This document shows positions 18,070 through 26,943 of a stretch of 64,000 nucleotides of DNA, piece by piece. The stretch spans positions 62,001 through 126,000 of the forward strand of contig JAEYOY010000001.1 of NCBI GenBank assembly GCA_023411215.1, read 5' to 3'. The position numbers were made by a program, and so were the translations under genes. The notes under the pieces were generated by a model that saw only the letters and a list, made by a program, of their open reading frames with translations, was not told where the DNA came from and did not search any database. Position 1 is the stretch's first letter. The number at the start of each line of letters is the position of its first letter. The DNA comes from Bacillota bacterium (lineage in GTDB: Bacteria > Bacillota > Clostridia > Lachnospirales > Lachnospiraceae).

Positions 18070-18960
18070 TTAAATAGTCCTAATACCTACAGCAGCCATT
18101 TCCCTCTGCAGACGCTCTGCATTCGCCGGCTCCATTTCGGTTAAAGGCATCCGCAGATGGCCTACCTGAAAGCCCATAAGTTTCAATGCTTTCTTTATCG
18201 GAATCGGGTTCACTTCACAGAAGAGTGCATTAATAACCGGAAGGAGCTTCAGTTGTAGCTCACGGCTTCCTGCGACATCTCCGTCAAGGAACTTCATAAC
18301 CATATCATGGGTTTCTCTCGGAGCGATATTGGATAATACAGAGATTACTCCAACCCCACCTAAACTGAGCACAGGAACTATCATCTCATCACACCCGGAA
18401 TATAGATCAATCTTACCATCTGTGAGTTGCAGGATTTCTGCAACCTGAGCGATATTTCCACTAGCCTCTTTGATTCCGACAATGTTATCCACATTCTCAT
18501 ACAAAGCAGCAACTGTCTGTGGAGTAATATTGCAGCCAGTTCTTCCTGGAACATTATATAGAATAATCGGAATTTTTACCGAATTGGCTATTTCTGAGAA
18601 ATGAGCAGTTAAGCCCTTCTGAGTTGCTTTATTATAATATGGAGTTACCAGTAATAATGCGTCAGCACCATATTTCTCTGCCTCCTGAGACAGATAAATT
18701 GCAGTGTCTGTTGCGTTCGAACCGGTTCCTGCAATCACCGGTACCCTCTTCGCCACTTTTTCCACAGTAAAACGTATACATTCCAGATGCTCCTCATGAG
18801 TCAGGGTTGAAGCTTCTCCGGTTGTTCCACAGATTACGATGCTATCCGTACCCTCTGCGATCTGAAATTCAATCAGCTCCCCAAGCTTCTCAAAATCCAC
18901 CTCATTTGTCTTAGTAAATGGTGTTACAATCGCTACACCGGCGCCTTTAAATACAGCCAT
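18070..18960 (-). CDS. dapA: 4-hydroxy-tetrahydrodipicolinate synthase
   Basis: Condenses pyruvate with aspartate semialdehyde, the first committed step to lysine, diaminopimelate and dipicolinate. It is a TIM-barrel class I aldolase of 296 residues. The Schiff-base lysine is K164 (GIKEASGN), the proton-relay tyrosine Y135 (YNVPGRTG), and the threonines T46-T47 (CGTTGE). It is transcribed leftward behind a lysine riboswitch and terminator, then dapB. In a spore former this step also feeds SpoVFA/B dipicolinate synthesis. Confidence 0.96.
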   Translation of the reverse strand: MAVFKGAGVAIVTPFTKTNEVDFEKLGELIEFQIAEGTDSIVICGTTGEASTLTHEEHLECIRFTVEKVAKRVPVIAGTGSNATDTAIYLSQEAEKYGADALLLVTPYYNKATQKGLTAHFSEIANSVKIPIILYNVPGRTGCNITPQTVAALYENVDNIVGIKEASGNIAQVAEILQLTDGKIDLYSGCDEMIVPVLSLGGVGVISVLSNIAPRETHDMVMKFLDGDVAGSRELQLKLLPVINALFCEVNPIPIKKALKLMGFQVGHLRMPLTEMEPANAERLQREMAAVGIRTI

Positions 18961-19026
18961 CTTTCATTCCTCCTAATTTCCCTTAGTGCTTGAAAGGTAT
19001 GGTCTTGTTAACCATGGATTAAAGCG

Positions 19027-19052
19027 TAAAAAAAGCCGACTAAAGAGTCGAC
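19027..19052 (-). terminator. Riboswitch-controlled terminator before dapA
   Basis: On the minus strand GTCGACT-CTT-TAGTCGGC is followed by seven T. It lies between the lysine aptamer and dapA, as expected for transcription attenuation when lysine is bound. Confidence 0.85.
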
Positions 19053-19123
19053 ACTAAAGAATAACTTAATGACATCATGATAGAATACTCCCTCTCATGA
19101 TCCTTCAGTTCAAAATATTCTTT

Positions 19124-19288
19124 AGGCAGCGCTCCATCAAGTTATTGATGACAGTCATATGGTTCTTTACCATATGCCCAGCGATAATAATCTAGGTTAT
19201 TACCACTTCGGCACTGTTTCCTTTCACTGCGTTCCTCTATGCCTGACATATCCAGCAGTTACTCTTAAACAATGCACCTCTACCATAA
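19124..19288 (-). promoter_or_regulatory. Lysine riboswitch (L box) of dapA
   Basis: Read on the minus strand, conserved aptamer blocks appear in order: GGTAGAGGTGC, AAGAGTAACTGCTGG, GTGCCGAAG, GCTGGGC, ATGACTGTCA and TGGAGCGCTGCC, whose ends close the P1 stem. Between the aptamer and the terminator, a stretch complementary to the terminator arm (CTAAAGAATA...) may serve as antiterminator. Placed between a good promoter and dapA, it should lower dapA-dapB expression when lysine is plentiful. Confidence 0.93.
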
Positions 19289-19309
19289 GCAGTTTATAAT
19301 TGTGGTTTC

Positions 19310-19338
19310 ATATTATCACTATCTATTTTTATTGTCAA
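19310..19338 (-). promoter_or_regulatory. Promoter of dapA and its riboswitch
   Basis: TTGACA (19338-19333), a 17-base spacer and TAATAT (19315-19310), just upstream of the aptamer. Confidence 0.75.
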
Positions 19339-19382
19339 CAATATTTTACTGAGAAACCTTTTCACTCTATCATTCTAGTGAC

Positions 19383-19479
19383 GGTTACTGACAGAAATTC
19401 CAGTGATAGAATGTCCTTTTGAAATGCCGGTTGCAGTTTACTAGGGTATCCCATCACCGTTCTTCCTGTCAGTAACCTG
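19383..19479. other. Structured intergenic element with a 12-bp closing stem
   Basis: GGTTACTGACAG (19383-19394) pairs perfectly with CTGTCAGTAACC (19468-19479), enclosing 73 bases. Outside and inside are further matches (CATTCTAGTGA near CAGTGATAGAATG). It lies upstream of the dapA promoter and is not explained by that riboswitch. It could be a regulatory RNA or a repeat element. Confidence 0.5.
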
Positions 19480-19703
19480 TCTTTGTTCTGCATCATAACA
19501 CAATAAAATACTGCAGTAATAAAACATTATACCAATATACTTAAGTTATGAAGGATGACAGATACCTTTTATCTTTCATTCCATTATAGATATATCATAA
19601 TTAAACCTATCAGAATGATTACTCTGTTAATTGCTCCATTACTTCTATTTCTCTTATGGTATTATTACAATTCTTAAACTATTACCACGTACTTATTCCT
19701 GTG

Positions 19704-19760
19704 TTCAAAAAAATTCAGATATCCGAGCAGAGATTAGTATTACTGCCAAGATATCTGAAT
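19704..19760 (-). terminator. Terminator of the OB-fold gene
   Basis: On the minus strand ATTCAGATATC and GATATCTGAAT form an 11-pair stem with an inner CTGC/GCAG match, followed by seven T. It lies 88 bases past the stop. Confidence 0.8.
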
Positions 19761-19848
19761 CTATATATTTTTCATTTATACACTACGAAATCATAGCTGT
19801 ACAAATCATAAACTTTAAAATTATTAACTCATATCTCAATGGATCCGA

Positions 19849-20481
19849 TTAATACTCTTCTAAGTACTCCAGCTTACTTACCGATACTTCGTAGGCAATC
19901 CGCTTTTCGAAATCTACCTCATTCATCTTCTTCTGATACTCTCTGCTCTGTATCCGGCCCCAGATCTGAACATGACCTCCTACTGCAAAGGTCTCAGCAA
20001 ATCTGGCATTTCTTCCCCAGCAAATACAAGGGATATAGTCCGATTTTCCGTAAGGTCTGTTAACCGCTAATAGCACATCAGCTATCTCTCTTCCCAGTGG
20101 AGTTTTGCGATAAATCGGCGGCTTACAGACAAATCCATCCAAGAATATATGATTTGGCTTTGCATTCTCTGATAATTCATCTACCATCTTTACTTCACGT
20201 GCAAAGACCGAAAGCACTAATTTATTTTTACTTTCTTCATGGCGGTTATAGGAACGAAACTGACCTAATACCTCTACAAATTTGCCCTTATAATCCTGCT
20301 TTACATCAATGAGACGTTCCGATACCATAACCGGTATCATGTCATAAGAATTACTTAATCTGCTGACTACTACCTCCAAAACATAGAAGCCTTCACCGAA
20401 CACATCATGACTGAACGTAAAATCACTGATTACCTCTCCTGCAATACTTACTTGATTGTTATCAAATACTTTATCTGTCAT
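19849..20481 (-). CDS. Single-stranded DNA-binding-protein-like protein with two OB-like halves
   Basis: The 210 residues form two similar halves of the SSB type. The first reads VSIAGEVISDFTFSH...FYVLEVVVSRLS...IPVMVSERL and the second HIFLDGFVCKPPIYRKTPLGREIADVLLAVNR...YIPCICWGRNARFAE...GHVQIWGRIQSREYQKK. The second half is close to bacterial SSB, while the first is degenerate. There is no acidic C-terminal tip of the DDDIPF kind, so it is unlikely to be the housekeeping SSB. It may bind DNA in repair or competence, which is inference. It is monocistronic, with its own terminator, and GAAGGAGAGG precedes the ATG. Confidence 0.8.
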   Translation of the reverse strand: MTDKVFDNNQVSIAGEVISDFTFSHDVFGEGFYVLEVVVSRLSNSYDMIPVMVSERLIDVKQDYKGKFVEVLGQFRSYNRHEESKNKLVLSVFAREVKMVDELSENAKPNHIFLDGFVCKPPIYRKTPLGREIADVLLAVNRPYGKSDYIPCICWGRNARFAETFAVGGHVQIWGRIQSREYQKKMNEVDFEKRIAYEVSVSKLEYLEEY

Positions 20482-20499
20482 AACCGTACCTCTCCTTCC

Positions 20500-20522
20500 T
20501 TCCGGCGTATTTTTACGCCATT
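20500..20522. repeat. Small hairpin before the OB-fold gene
   Basis: GGCGTA-TTTT-TACGCC is a perfect six-pair stem just ahead of the ribosome site on the minus strand. It resembles the hairpin before dapB. Confidence 0.4.
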
Positions 20523-20706
20523 CTGCTCTAAAATGTGGTATGAATGCACAGCATAATCAAAAGCTACTTTCATTCACCTATGATTAAATATATGCAGTTT
20601 TCCATATTTTAGAAGTAAAAATATCGATATGATTATATTATTTACAATTTCTGTAGTTTTATACAAAAAAAATCTAATTTTTTATGAATTTTTTCAGAAA
20701 CATACA

Positions 20707-20736
20707 TTGCATTTTAAATAGACGATATGCTACAAT
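20707..20736 (+). promoter_or_regulatory. Promoter of bipA
   Basis: TTGCAT (20707-20712), an 18-base spacer and TACAAT (20731-20736), about 60 bases before the ATG. The 225 bases between this and the OB-fold gene are A+T-rich and otherwise featureless. Confidence 0.65.
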
Positions 20737-20796
20737 AATAAGGTTGCAAAATCGAGAAATTTATTCGCGTACAAAACACGCAGATTGGAGTTATAG

Positions 20797-22629
20797 ATGA
20801 AGCGAGAAGATATTCGAAATGTCGCTATTATTGCTCACGTTGATCATGGTAAGACTACCCTTGTGGATGAGCTATTAAAGCAAAGCGGTGTATTTCGAAC
20901 CAATCAGGCCGTTGTTGAGAGAGTCATGGATTCAAATGCTCTGGAACGGGAACGAGGTATTACAATACTATCAAAGAATACCGCCGTTCTATATAATGGA
21001 TTAAAAATTAATATAATAGATACACCGGGACATGCCGATTTCGGCGGCGAGGTGGAACGTGTTTTAAAGATGGTAAATGGTGTAATCCTGGTCGTAGATG
21101 CGTTTGAAGGACCGATGCCTCAGACAAAGTTTGTATTAAAGAAAGCACTGGAGCTATCTCTTCCTGTTATCGTTTGTGTTAATAAGATAGATCGTCCTGA
21201 AGCTAGACCGAATGAAGTTGTGGATGAAGTATTGGAATTATTACTAGAGTTGGACGCAAATGACGAGCAACTGGATTGTCCCTTTGTTTTTGCATCCGCG
21301 AAGCAGGGTATTGCTACCCTTTCCCTTGCAGATGAACCGGTCGATATGACCCCGCTGTTTGAGACGATTGTCAATTATATTCCTGCACCGGAAGGTGATC
21401 CGGAGAAAAGCACCCAAGTACTGATCAGTACCATTGACTATAATGAGTATGTCGGACGTATCGGAATCGGCAAAGTAGACAACGGAATAATCCGTGTTAA
21501 TCAGGATGCCGTTCTGGTGAATGCCCATGAGCCTGATATGAATGTCAAGGTAAAGATCAGCAAGCTCTATGAATTTGATGGTTTAAAAAGAGTCGAAGTA
21601 ACCGAAGCATCGATCGGTTCCATCGTAGCGATCTCAGGTATTGCAGATATTCATATCGGCGATACTATTTGCTCTCCTGAGAATCCGGAGGCAATACCCT
21701 TCCAGAAGATATCAGAACCCACGATTGCTATGTTTTTTAATGTTAATGACAGTCCTCTGGCAGGAACCGAAGGTAAGTTTGTTACCTCCCGTCACCTGCG
21801 AGAACGTCTGATGCGAGAATTAAATACCGATGTAAGTCTTAGAGTTGAGGAGACAGAATCGACAGAAAGCTACAAGGTATCAGGTAGAGGCGAACTCCAC
21901 CTCTCTGTTTTAATCGAAACAATGAGAAGAGAAGGATATGAATTCTCCGTAAGTAAGGCAGAGGTTCTATACAAGACCGATGAGAACGGTAAGAAGCTGG
22001 AGCCTATGGAGCATGCCATGATCGATGTTCCGGATGAATTCACCGGAACGGTAATTGATAAGATGGGTCAGCGTAAGGGTGAGATGATTAATATGCATAC
22101 CTCCGGCAACGGACATACCAGAATCGAATTCTCTATCCCCGCTCGTGGATTAATCGGCTATCGAGGTGAATTCTTAACCGATACCAAGGGTACCGGCATC
22201 CTGAATACATTGTTTGACGGCTATGGTCCTTATAAAGGAGATATCCAATATCGTAAGACAGGTAGCCTGATTGCTTATGAGTCCGGAGAAAGTATCACCT
22301 ATGGTTTATTTAATGCACAAGAACGTGGTATTCTGTTTATTGGTGCCGGAGTAAAGGTATATGCAGGTATGGTGGTAGGACAGAATCCCAAGACTGAGGA
22401 TATGGAGGTAAATGTATGCAAACGTAAGCAGCTTACCAACACCCGTTCCTCTAGTGCAGATGAATCCTTAAGACTTACTCCTCCTAGAATCCTTAGCCTG
22501 GAGCAGGCATTGGAATTCATAGAGACTGATGAGTTACTCGAGGTAACCCCTACAAGCCTTCGTATCAGAAAGAAAATACTTGACTCTACGATGCGCGCAA
22601 GAGATCGAAGAAATAAGCAAAGCAATTAA
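20797..22629 (+). CDS. typA: Ribosome-associated translational GTPase BipA/TypA
   Basis: EF-G-like GTPase that helps 50S assembly and stress adaptation. All G motifs are present: AHVDHGKT (13-20), the switch I RGITI, DTPGHADF and NKIDRPEARP. The body continues with domain II, EF-G-like domain III, and the TypA-specific C-terminal region containing GMVVGQNP and RDRRNKQSN. At 610 residues it has the standard length. A single gene with its own promoter and a strong terminator. The ATG is preceded by GGAG. Confidence 0.96.
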   Translation: MKREDIRNVAIIAHVDHGKTTLVDELLKQSGVFRTNQAVVERVMDSNALERERGITILSKNTAVLYNGLKINIIDTPGHADFGGEVERVLKMVNGVILVVDAFEGPMPQTKFVLKKALELSLPVIVCVNKIDRPEARPNEVVDEVLELLLELDANDEQLDCPFVFASAKQGIATLSLADEPVDMTPLFETIVNYIPAPEGDPEKSTQVLISTIDYNEYVGRIGIGKVDNGIIRVNQDAVLVNAHEPDMNVKVKISKLYEFDGLKRVEVTEASIGSIVAISGIADIHIGDTICSPENPEAIPFQKISEPTIAMFFNVNDSPLAGTEGKFVTSRHLRERLMRELNTDVSLRVEETESTESYKVSGRGELHLSVLIETMRREGYEFSVSKAEVLYKTDENGKKLEPMEHAMIDVPDEFTGTVIDKMGQRKGEMINMHTSGNGHTRIEFSIPARGLIGYRGEFLTDTKGTGILNTLFDGYGPYKGDIQYRKTGSLIAYESGESITYGLFNAQERGILFIGAGVKVYAGMVVGQNPKTEDMEVNVCKRKQLTNTRSSSADESLRLTPPRILSLEQALEFIETDELLEVTPTSLRIRKKILDSTMRARDRRNKQSN

Positions 22630-22673
22630 ACCGGAAGAAACACGCTTCGCGAACTTATTATTATCATGAATCG

Positions 22674-22713
22674 AAATAGAGAAAGCTGAATAACTGGCTT
22701 TCTCTATTTTAAT
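22674..22713. terminator. Terminator of typA
   Basis: AAATAGAGAAAGC and GCTTTCTCTATTT form a 13-pair stem with a ten-base loop, followed by TTAATTT. Confidence 0.85.
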
Positions 22714-22870
22714 TTAGATCAATGTAACGTTGTAAAAGAGTGCATTCTATCGTTTATAACTTAAGTACCGACGACATATGAATTAACACCAACTTGTTCC
22801 ACAAGTAATATTTTAACAACATATTTGATTTTTTTGATATTTTTTTCACATATATCAATAAAAAAAATAT

Positions 22871-23665
22871 TTATTTACCAAGTTCCTTAATATCTACAAT
22901 TCTACGATCTGGATACCTACCAATCTCATAGATATTTTTGATCTGGTATTGCTCCAGAATATCTTTAAAGTAAGCCTTTAAGGTATCCTTCGCAATGATT
23001 TTATTATTATACTTATCCCTTGATACCTTACTCATTGATTTCTCGTAGGTAGTCATCGCATTTAGTGCTTTTGGCCCATACCAGGTAAATGCATCCATAA
23101 CTGAGTCAACAAGATCAATCTCCTCCTGTGAAAGGTATTCCTCTCCACCCTCTAGAATATGTATGCCGCAACGCTTCATTCCCTCATAAAGCTTTAAGTA
23201 AGGTATATGATCGTTATTAACACCACATTCCTCCTGGAACAGTTCCTTGTCATAGAATGCTAAGGAGAAGGCCTGGGCATAATACAGTAAAAACTGTATA
23301 TAGCTGGGACAAATTTCGGCATTACACTTGTTTACGATATAATACGCAGCAGCATAAATTTTCGAGGACATAATCTTTGACATAACAGCCTTCTTGCTCT
23401 TTTTGAAGGCTACTCCTGTTAGGCATTCCCTTTTCCTGCATAAAAGATCATAATAAAATTCCGGATCGTCTAAGATAGCCTTCAGTTTATTAGAGTACTC
23501 GTTGGTAGGAATATCTCCCTCCATATAACGAATAATGGTTGTCTCTCCCCAGCCGAGAAGCTTAGCCAATGGTTTTTTTCCTATACGATAGCGGTCAAGA
23601 ATCAATTTAATTTCATCGACAGAGATAATTGTTTCATTCTCCATTTCAATTCTGTTACCTTTCAT
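22871..23665 (-). CDS. HTH plus Panacea-domain (DUF4065) protein, antitoxin-like, without an adjacent toxin
   Basis: The N-terminal 70 residues form a helix-turn-helix of the MqsA/XRE kind (KPLAKLLGWGETTIIRYMEGDIP). The rest is a Panacea/SocA-like domain with IQFLLYYAQAFSLAFYDKELF and AFTWYGPKALNAMTTYE. Panacea proteins are known as versatile antitoxins or protease adaptors, usually next to a toxin gene. Here both neighbours are far away and unrelated, so this copy is an orphan or a regulator. The long frame begins at 23713, but GAGGAG lies seven bases before the ATG at 23665, so the start there gives 264 residues. Confidence 0.8.
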   Translation of the reverse strand: MKGNRIEMENETIISVDEIKLILDRYRIGKKPLAKLLGWGETTIIRYMEGDIPTNEYSNKLKAILDDPEFYYDLLCRKRECLTGVAFKKSKKAVMSKIMSSKIYAAAYYIVNKCNAEICPSYIQFLLYYAQAFSLAFYDKELFQEECGVNNDHIPYLKLYEGMKRCGIHILEGGEEYLSQEEIDLVDSVMDAFTWYGPKALNAMTTYEKSMSKVSRDKYNNKIIAKDTLKAYFKDILEQYQIKNIYEIGRYPDRRIVDIKELGK

Positions 23666-23792
23666 TTCATTACTCCTCAGTTCCATATTATTATCTTTTG
23701 TATAAAATCTCATTTTCCTACATTAATATTATCATTTCTTCCAACTTTTGTACATGAATATTTCGAATTATTTTAAGTATAAATTAAAAAAT

Positions 23793-23824
23793 AGCACTCT
23801 AAGCCTATTTCCGCATAGCTTAGA
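23793..23824 (-). terminator. Possible terminator overlapping the AI-2E permease stop
   Basis: TCTAAGC and GCTTAGA pair over the stop codon on the minus strand. After four more bases comes ATTTTTTAATTT. The stem is weak. Confidence 0.4.
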
Positions 23825-24941
23825 ATTTTCTAAACTCATTCAAATCCTTTACAATAATCATAAAGCCCCTTATGGTACGATCAAACAAACCGATCCGATA
23901 AAGCTTTACTAATACCATACCAACCGGGATACCAATGATCATACCAAACACACCATAAAAACGATAACCGACAAACATGAAGAATAAGGTCGCCAATGGG
24001 TTTAGACCTATACTATCGCCTACCATTTTGGGTTGCAGAATTTGCTTTAACACCTGGCAAATCAGGTAGATGATCACAAGGCCGATCGCTCTGATATAAT
24101 TCCCTGTTAATACGTCAATAATAGCCCAAGGCCATAATACGGCCCCTGTACCAAAGACCGGAAGTACATCTAAAAACGCTATGCCTAAAGCAAATAAAAA
24201 GGAATATCCAACCTTCAATATCTCAAAGCCTATAAACATAATAATGGTTACCACAAACATAATCTTAAATTGTGCTTTGAAGTAACCTCCAAATGCAGCT
24301 TTGAAATTATCAAGGATCAGCTGCCAATAGCTAGTTATCGATTCAGGAATCTTCTTCTTTAGCATGGAATTGATATCATTTCTGCCTGCAGCAAAAAAGT
24401 ATGCCGATAGGATAATCACAATTAACCCAAGAAAACCTTCTGCGATATTCTGTACAAAATTACCGGCCTTGCTCATGGTTAGAGGTTCTATCTGCTGGGC
24501 GAGATTCGAGACATAATTGCCGACTCCTTCAATCAGATTATTGATCATCGTCTGGACATTGGTAGGTAGTGTTTTCGAAAATCTCAGAATAGACTGCGTC
24601 AATTCGTCAAATTGAAGTTTAACACTTTCAATTATGACCGGCATATCATCTATTAAGGATCGAATTTCCTTTACCAACAAGGAAATGATTAACACTGTGA
24701 TCGCAACAATAGCAGAAATAACGAGAATAAGAATAATTGCCGAGCTATGCTTGCGGTGCATCTTTACTCTCTTCTCAAGAAAATGAACTAAGGGATTTGC
24801 GATCAGTGCAATAATCCAGCCTATCACGAAGGGCATAAAGAATCTAAGAAGTGCAGGCAGTACAAAAATGAACAAAAGTGCACTCACGATTACTATCACA
24901 AAGTTTATAACTATTTTTAGATAGAGCAAAAATCGATTCAT
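23820..24941 (-). CDS. AI-2E family transporter
   Basis: 373 residues with about eight membrane helices. The long central loop (about 60-200) and the C-terminal signature ALGIAFLDVLPVFGTGAVLWPWAI, followed by QILQPKMVGDSIGLNPLATL, mark the AI-2E/PerM family. Members export varied substrates, from autoinducer-2 to sodium or protons; in sporulating Firmicutes the relatives YtvI and YdbI belong here. The substrate cannot be read from the sequence. Monocistronic. Confidence 0.9.
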   Translation of the reverse strand: MNRFLLYLKIVINFVIVIVSALLFIFVLPALLRFFMPFVIGWIIALIANPLVHFLEKRVKMHRKHSSAIILILVISAIVAITVLIISLLVKEIRSLIDDMPVIIESVKLQFDELTQSILRFSKTLPTNVQTMINNLIEGVGNYVSNLAQQIEPLTMSKAGNFVQNIAEGFLGLIVIILSAYFFAAGRNDINSMLKKKIPESITSYWQLILDNFKAAFGGYFKAQFKIMFVVTIIMFIGFEILKVGYSFLFALGIAFLDVLPVFGTGAVLWPWAIIDVLTGNYIRAIGLVIIYLICQVLKQILQPKMVGDSIGLNPLATLFFMFVGYRFYGVFGMIIGIPVGMVLVKLYRIGLFDRTIRGFMIIVKDLNEFRKF

Positions 24942-25255
24942 AGATCTCCTCTCACACGCCTCGCATAATCAGATCATAGCTTCTATATTCATTATAATAT
25001 ATTCAACAAACAAATAACAATCTATTTTCACCAATTATCTATATGATTTATTAATATATAATATAAGGAATATAAATCGTTTCCTTATCATCAGCTCAGA
25101 TCGCAAGCTTATAAGCATGCTGCAGTATACTCATTACGCTTTTTATTATATCAGAAGCATAAATCAAGTAGCTTATCATCTCTGATCATGAGTCGACAAA
25201 TCAGCTGCACTTTGCATGCTAGCTTTATCACGGAACTACCTGAAACGTATCGTAT
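24942..25255. other. Spacer between AI-2E gene and zinc operon, no gene
   Basis: A+T-rich. An eight-pair hairpin ATAAGGAA/TTCCTTAT (25063-25088) may end the zinc operon transcript but lacks a clear T run. Nothing else is supported. Confidence 0.4.
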
Positions 25256-26113
25256 TTACTTATCTCTGCCTCCCGAGCCACCTACCATGCGAAGGAACAG
25301 AGTCAGAAAGAAAATCGTTGCTGCCAGTATAACAATAGTTGGACCTGTAGCTGTACTCATATAATAAGATAGGATCAACCCCAATATTCCGGAAAAAAGT
25401 GAGATTAATACAGAAAACAGATGATATTCTCTGACGTTAGAAGCTATATTACGGCTTGCTGCCGCCGGTAGGATAAGCAGGGCATTAATGATCAGAATCC
25501 CTACCCACTTAACTGAGAACATAACAATCACTGCAATGATAATACTAAAGTAGTCTTCCATCCGCCTAATATTGATATTTTTACTTTTCGCTAGGGACTC
25601 ATTAACACTAATTGCATGTAACTTATTAAAGCCGACAAACCAAAAGCCGAGTGTCAACAGAAAAATTACAAATAGCAGGATAATTTCCTTCACCGTTATG
25701 CTCAGAATATCCCCCACCAGCAATGCTGAATACTTAGCGAAATTACCACCCCTGGATAGTATCACCAGTCCGATTGCCATGCTTAAGGATGCAAATACAG
25801 AGATAACCGTATCGGTAGAAACGGTTTTCCTGCGTTTAATACGGTTTAGAAGCAAGGCGAATACAATCGCGAATACCAGCATAGACAGATTGGTATCCGC
25901 CACTCCAAATAATGTACCAAGTGCAATTCCGGTTAATGCGGAATGTCCTAATGCATCGGAAAAGAAGGCCATTCGGTTATTTACAATCATTGTCCCAAGA
26001 ATGCCGAATAAGGGCGTAATAATCAATACCGCCAATAATGCATTTTTCATAAAATCATATCCTACCCATGAGAAGGGTAATAGTGCTTCCAGCCCATTAT
26101 ATATTTGATTCAT
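25256..26113 (-). CDS. znuB: Zinc/manganese-type ABC transporter permease (ZnuB-like)
   Basis: 285 residues with eight or nine membrane helices of the ABC-3 family. Diagnostic stretches include MAFFSDALGHSALTGIALG and NALLILPAAASRN. It forms the channel of a high-affinity metal importer with the ATPase and binding protein encoded just upstream on the same strand. Zinc is favoured over manganese because the partner binding protein has a His-rich loop. It follows the ATPase gene by nine bases. Confidence 0.9.
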   Translation of the reverse strand: MNQIYNGLEALLPFSWVGYDFMKNALLAVLIITPLFGILGTMIVNNRMAFFSDALGHSALTGIALGTLFGVADTNLSMLVFAIVFALLLNRIKRRKTVSTDTVISVFASLSMAIGLVILSRGGNFAKYSALLVGDILSITVKEIILLFVIFLLTLGFWFVGFNKLHAISVNESLAKSKNINIRRMEDYFSIIIAVIVMFSVKWVGILIINALLILPAAASRNIASNVREYHLFSVLISLFSGILGLILSYYMSTATGPTIVILAATIFFLTLFLRMVGGSGGRDK

Positions 26114-26122
26114 CTTTCACTC

Positions 26123-26893
26123 CTATCCGAAGGATTTCTTGAATTCTTCACTGCTTAGTACCTCTTCCGGTGAACCTTCCTTCAGAATAGTTTTATCCAG
26201 AAGAATCACATGATCGGCGTACTTCCTAACAAATTCAAAATCATGTGATACAATAATCATGGCAAGATCGAAGTTCATCTTCAATTTAGCGATATTATCA
26301 TAGAATAAATTCATCCCATTCGAATCGATGCCGGACACAGGTTCATCCAGCAATAAAAGATTCGGTACCGGTGAGATGGCAATGGATAATAGTACTCTTT
26401 GCAGCTCCCCTCCTGACAAATCGCAGGCACGCTTATCGAGCAGCTCCTGTGCTTCAAAAACAGCTAACTGTTCCTTCACATACTGAGCAACCTTGGGATT
26501 TTTCCGAAGGAATATCGGAGAGTTACTTACATATCCTGCAAATAAATCGTATACACTCATAGGAGTATTCTTCTCCATATTAATGTATTGCGGTACATAG
26601 CCGATCTTAAGACTTTCAAGCCTATTATTCTTTAAATCATTAAATTCTATCGTACCTTCGTGTTTGATCTCTCCGATTATCGCCTTAATTAAAGTAGACT
26701 TACCTGCACCGTTTCTACCAATAATGACCGTTATCTTGCCACAATGTATATGCAGATTAATATTATCAATGATCAACTGATTGCCATCCCTCACACTAAT
26801 GTTCTTCATCTTAATACAGTGCAAGCCGCAGGCAGTATCATGAAGCTTGGTCGATTTTATATGCTTACGTGACATATCTGTTGAAACCTTCAT
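26123..26893 (-). CDS. znuC: Zinc-type ABC transporter ATPase (ZnuC-like)
   Basis: 256 residues. Walker A GRNGAGKST, Q-loop VPQYINME, signature LSGGELQRVLLS and Walker B LLLLDEPVSGID are present. An extra N-terminal stretch of about 25 residues with several histidines and a CGLHC pair precedes the ABC core and is not usual. If the real start is later, the extension would vanish, but I see no strong internal ribosome site. Central gene of the znuA-znuC-znuB operon. Confidence 0.9.
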   Translation of the reverse strand: MKVSTDMSRKHIKSTKLHDTACGLHCIKMKNISVRDGNQLIIDNINLHIHCGKITVIIGRNGAGKSTLIKAIIGEIKHEGTIEFNDLKNNRLESLKIGYVPQYINMEKNTPMSVYDLFAGYVSNSPIFLRKNPKVAQYVKEQLAVFEAQELLDKRACDLSGGELQRVLLSIAISPVPNLLLLDEPVSGIDSNGMNLFYDNIAKLKMNFDLAMIIVSHDFEFVRKYADHVILLDKTILKEGSPEEVLSSEEFKKSFG

Positions 26894-26943
26894 GCAATAC
26901 CTTCACCTTTCCTAATGTTTACCTTTTTCAGTCAATCTTCTAC

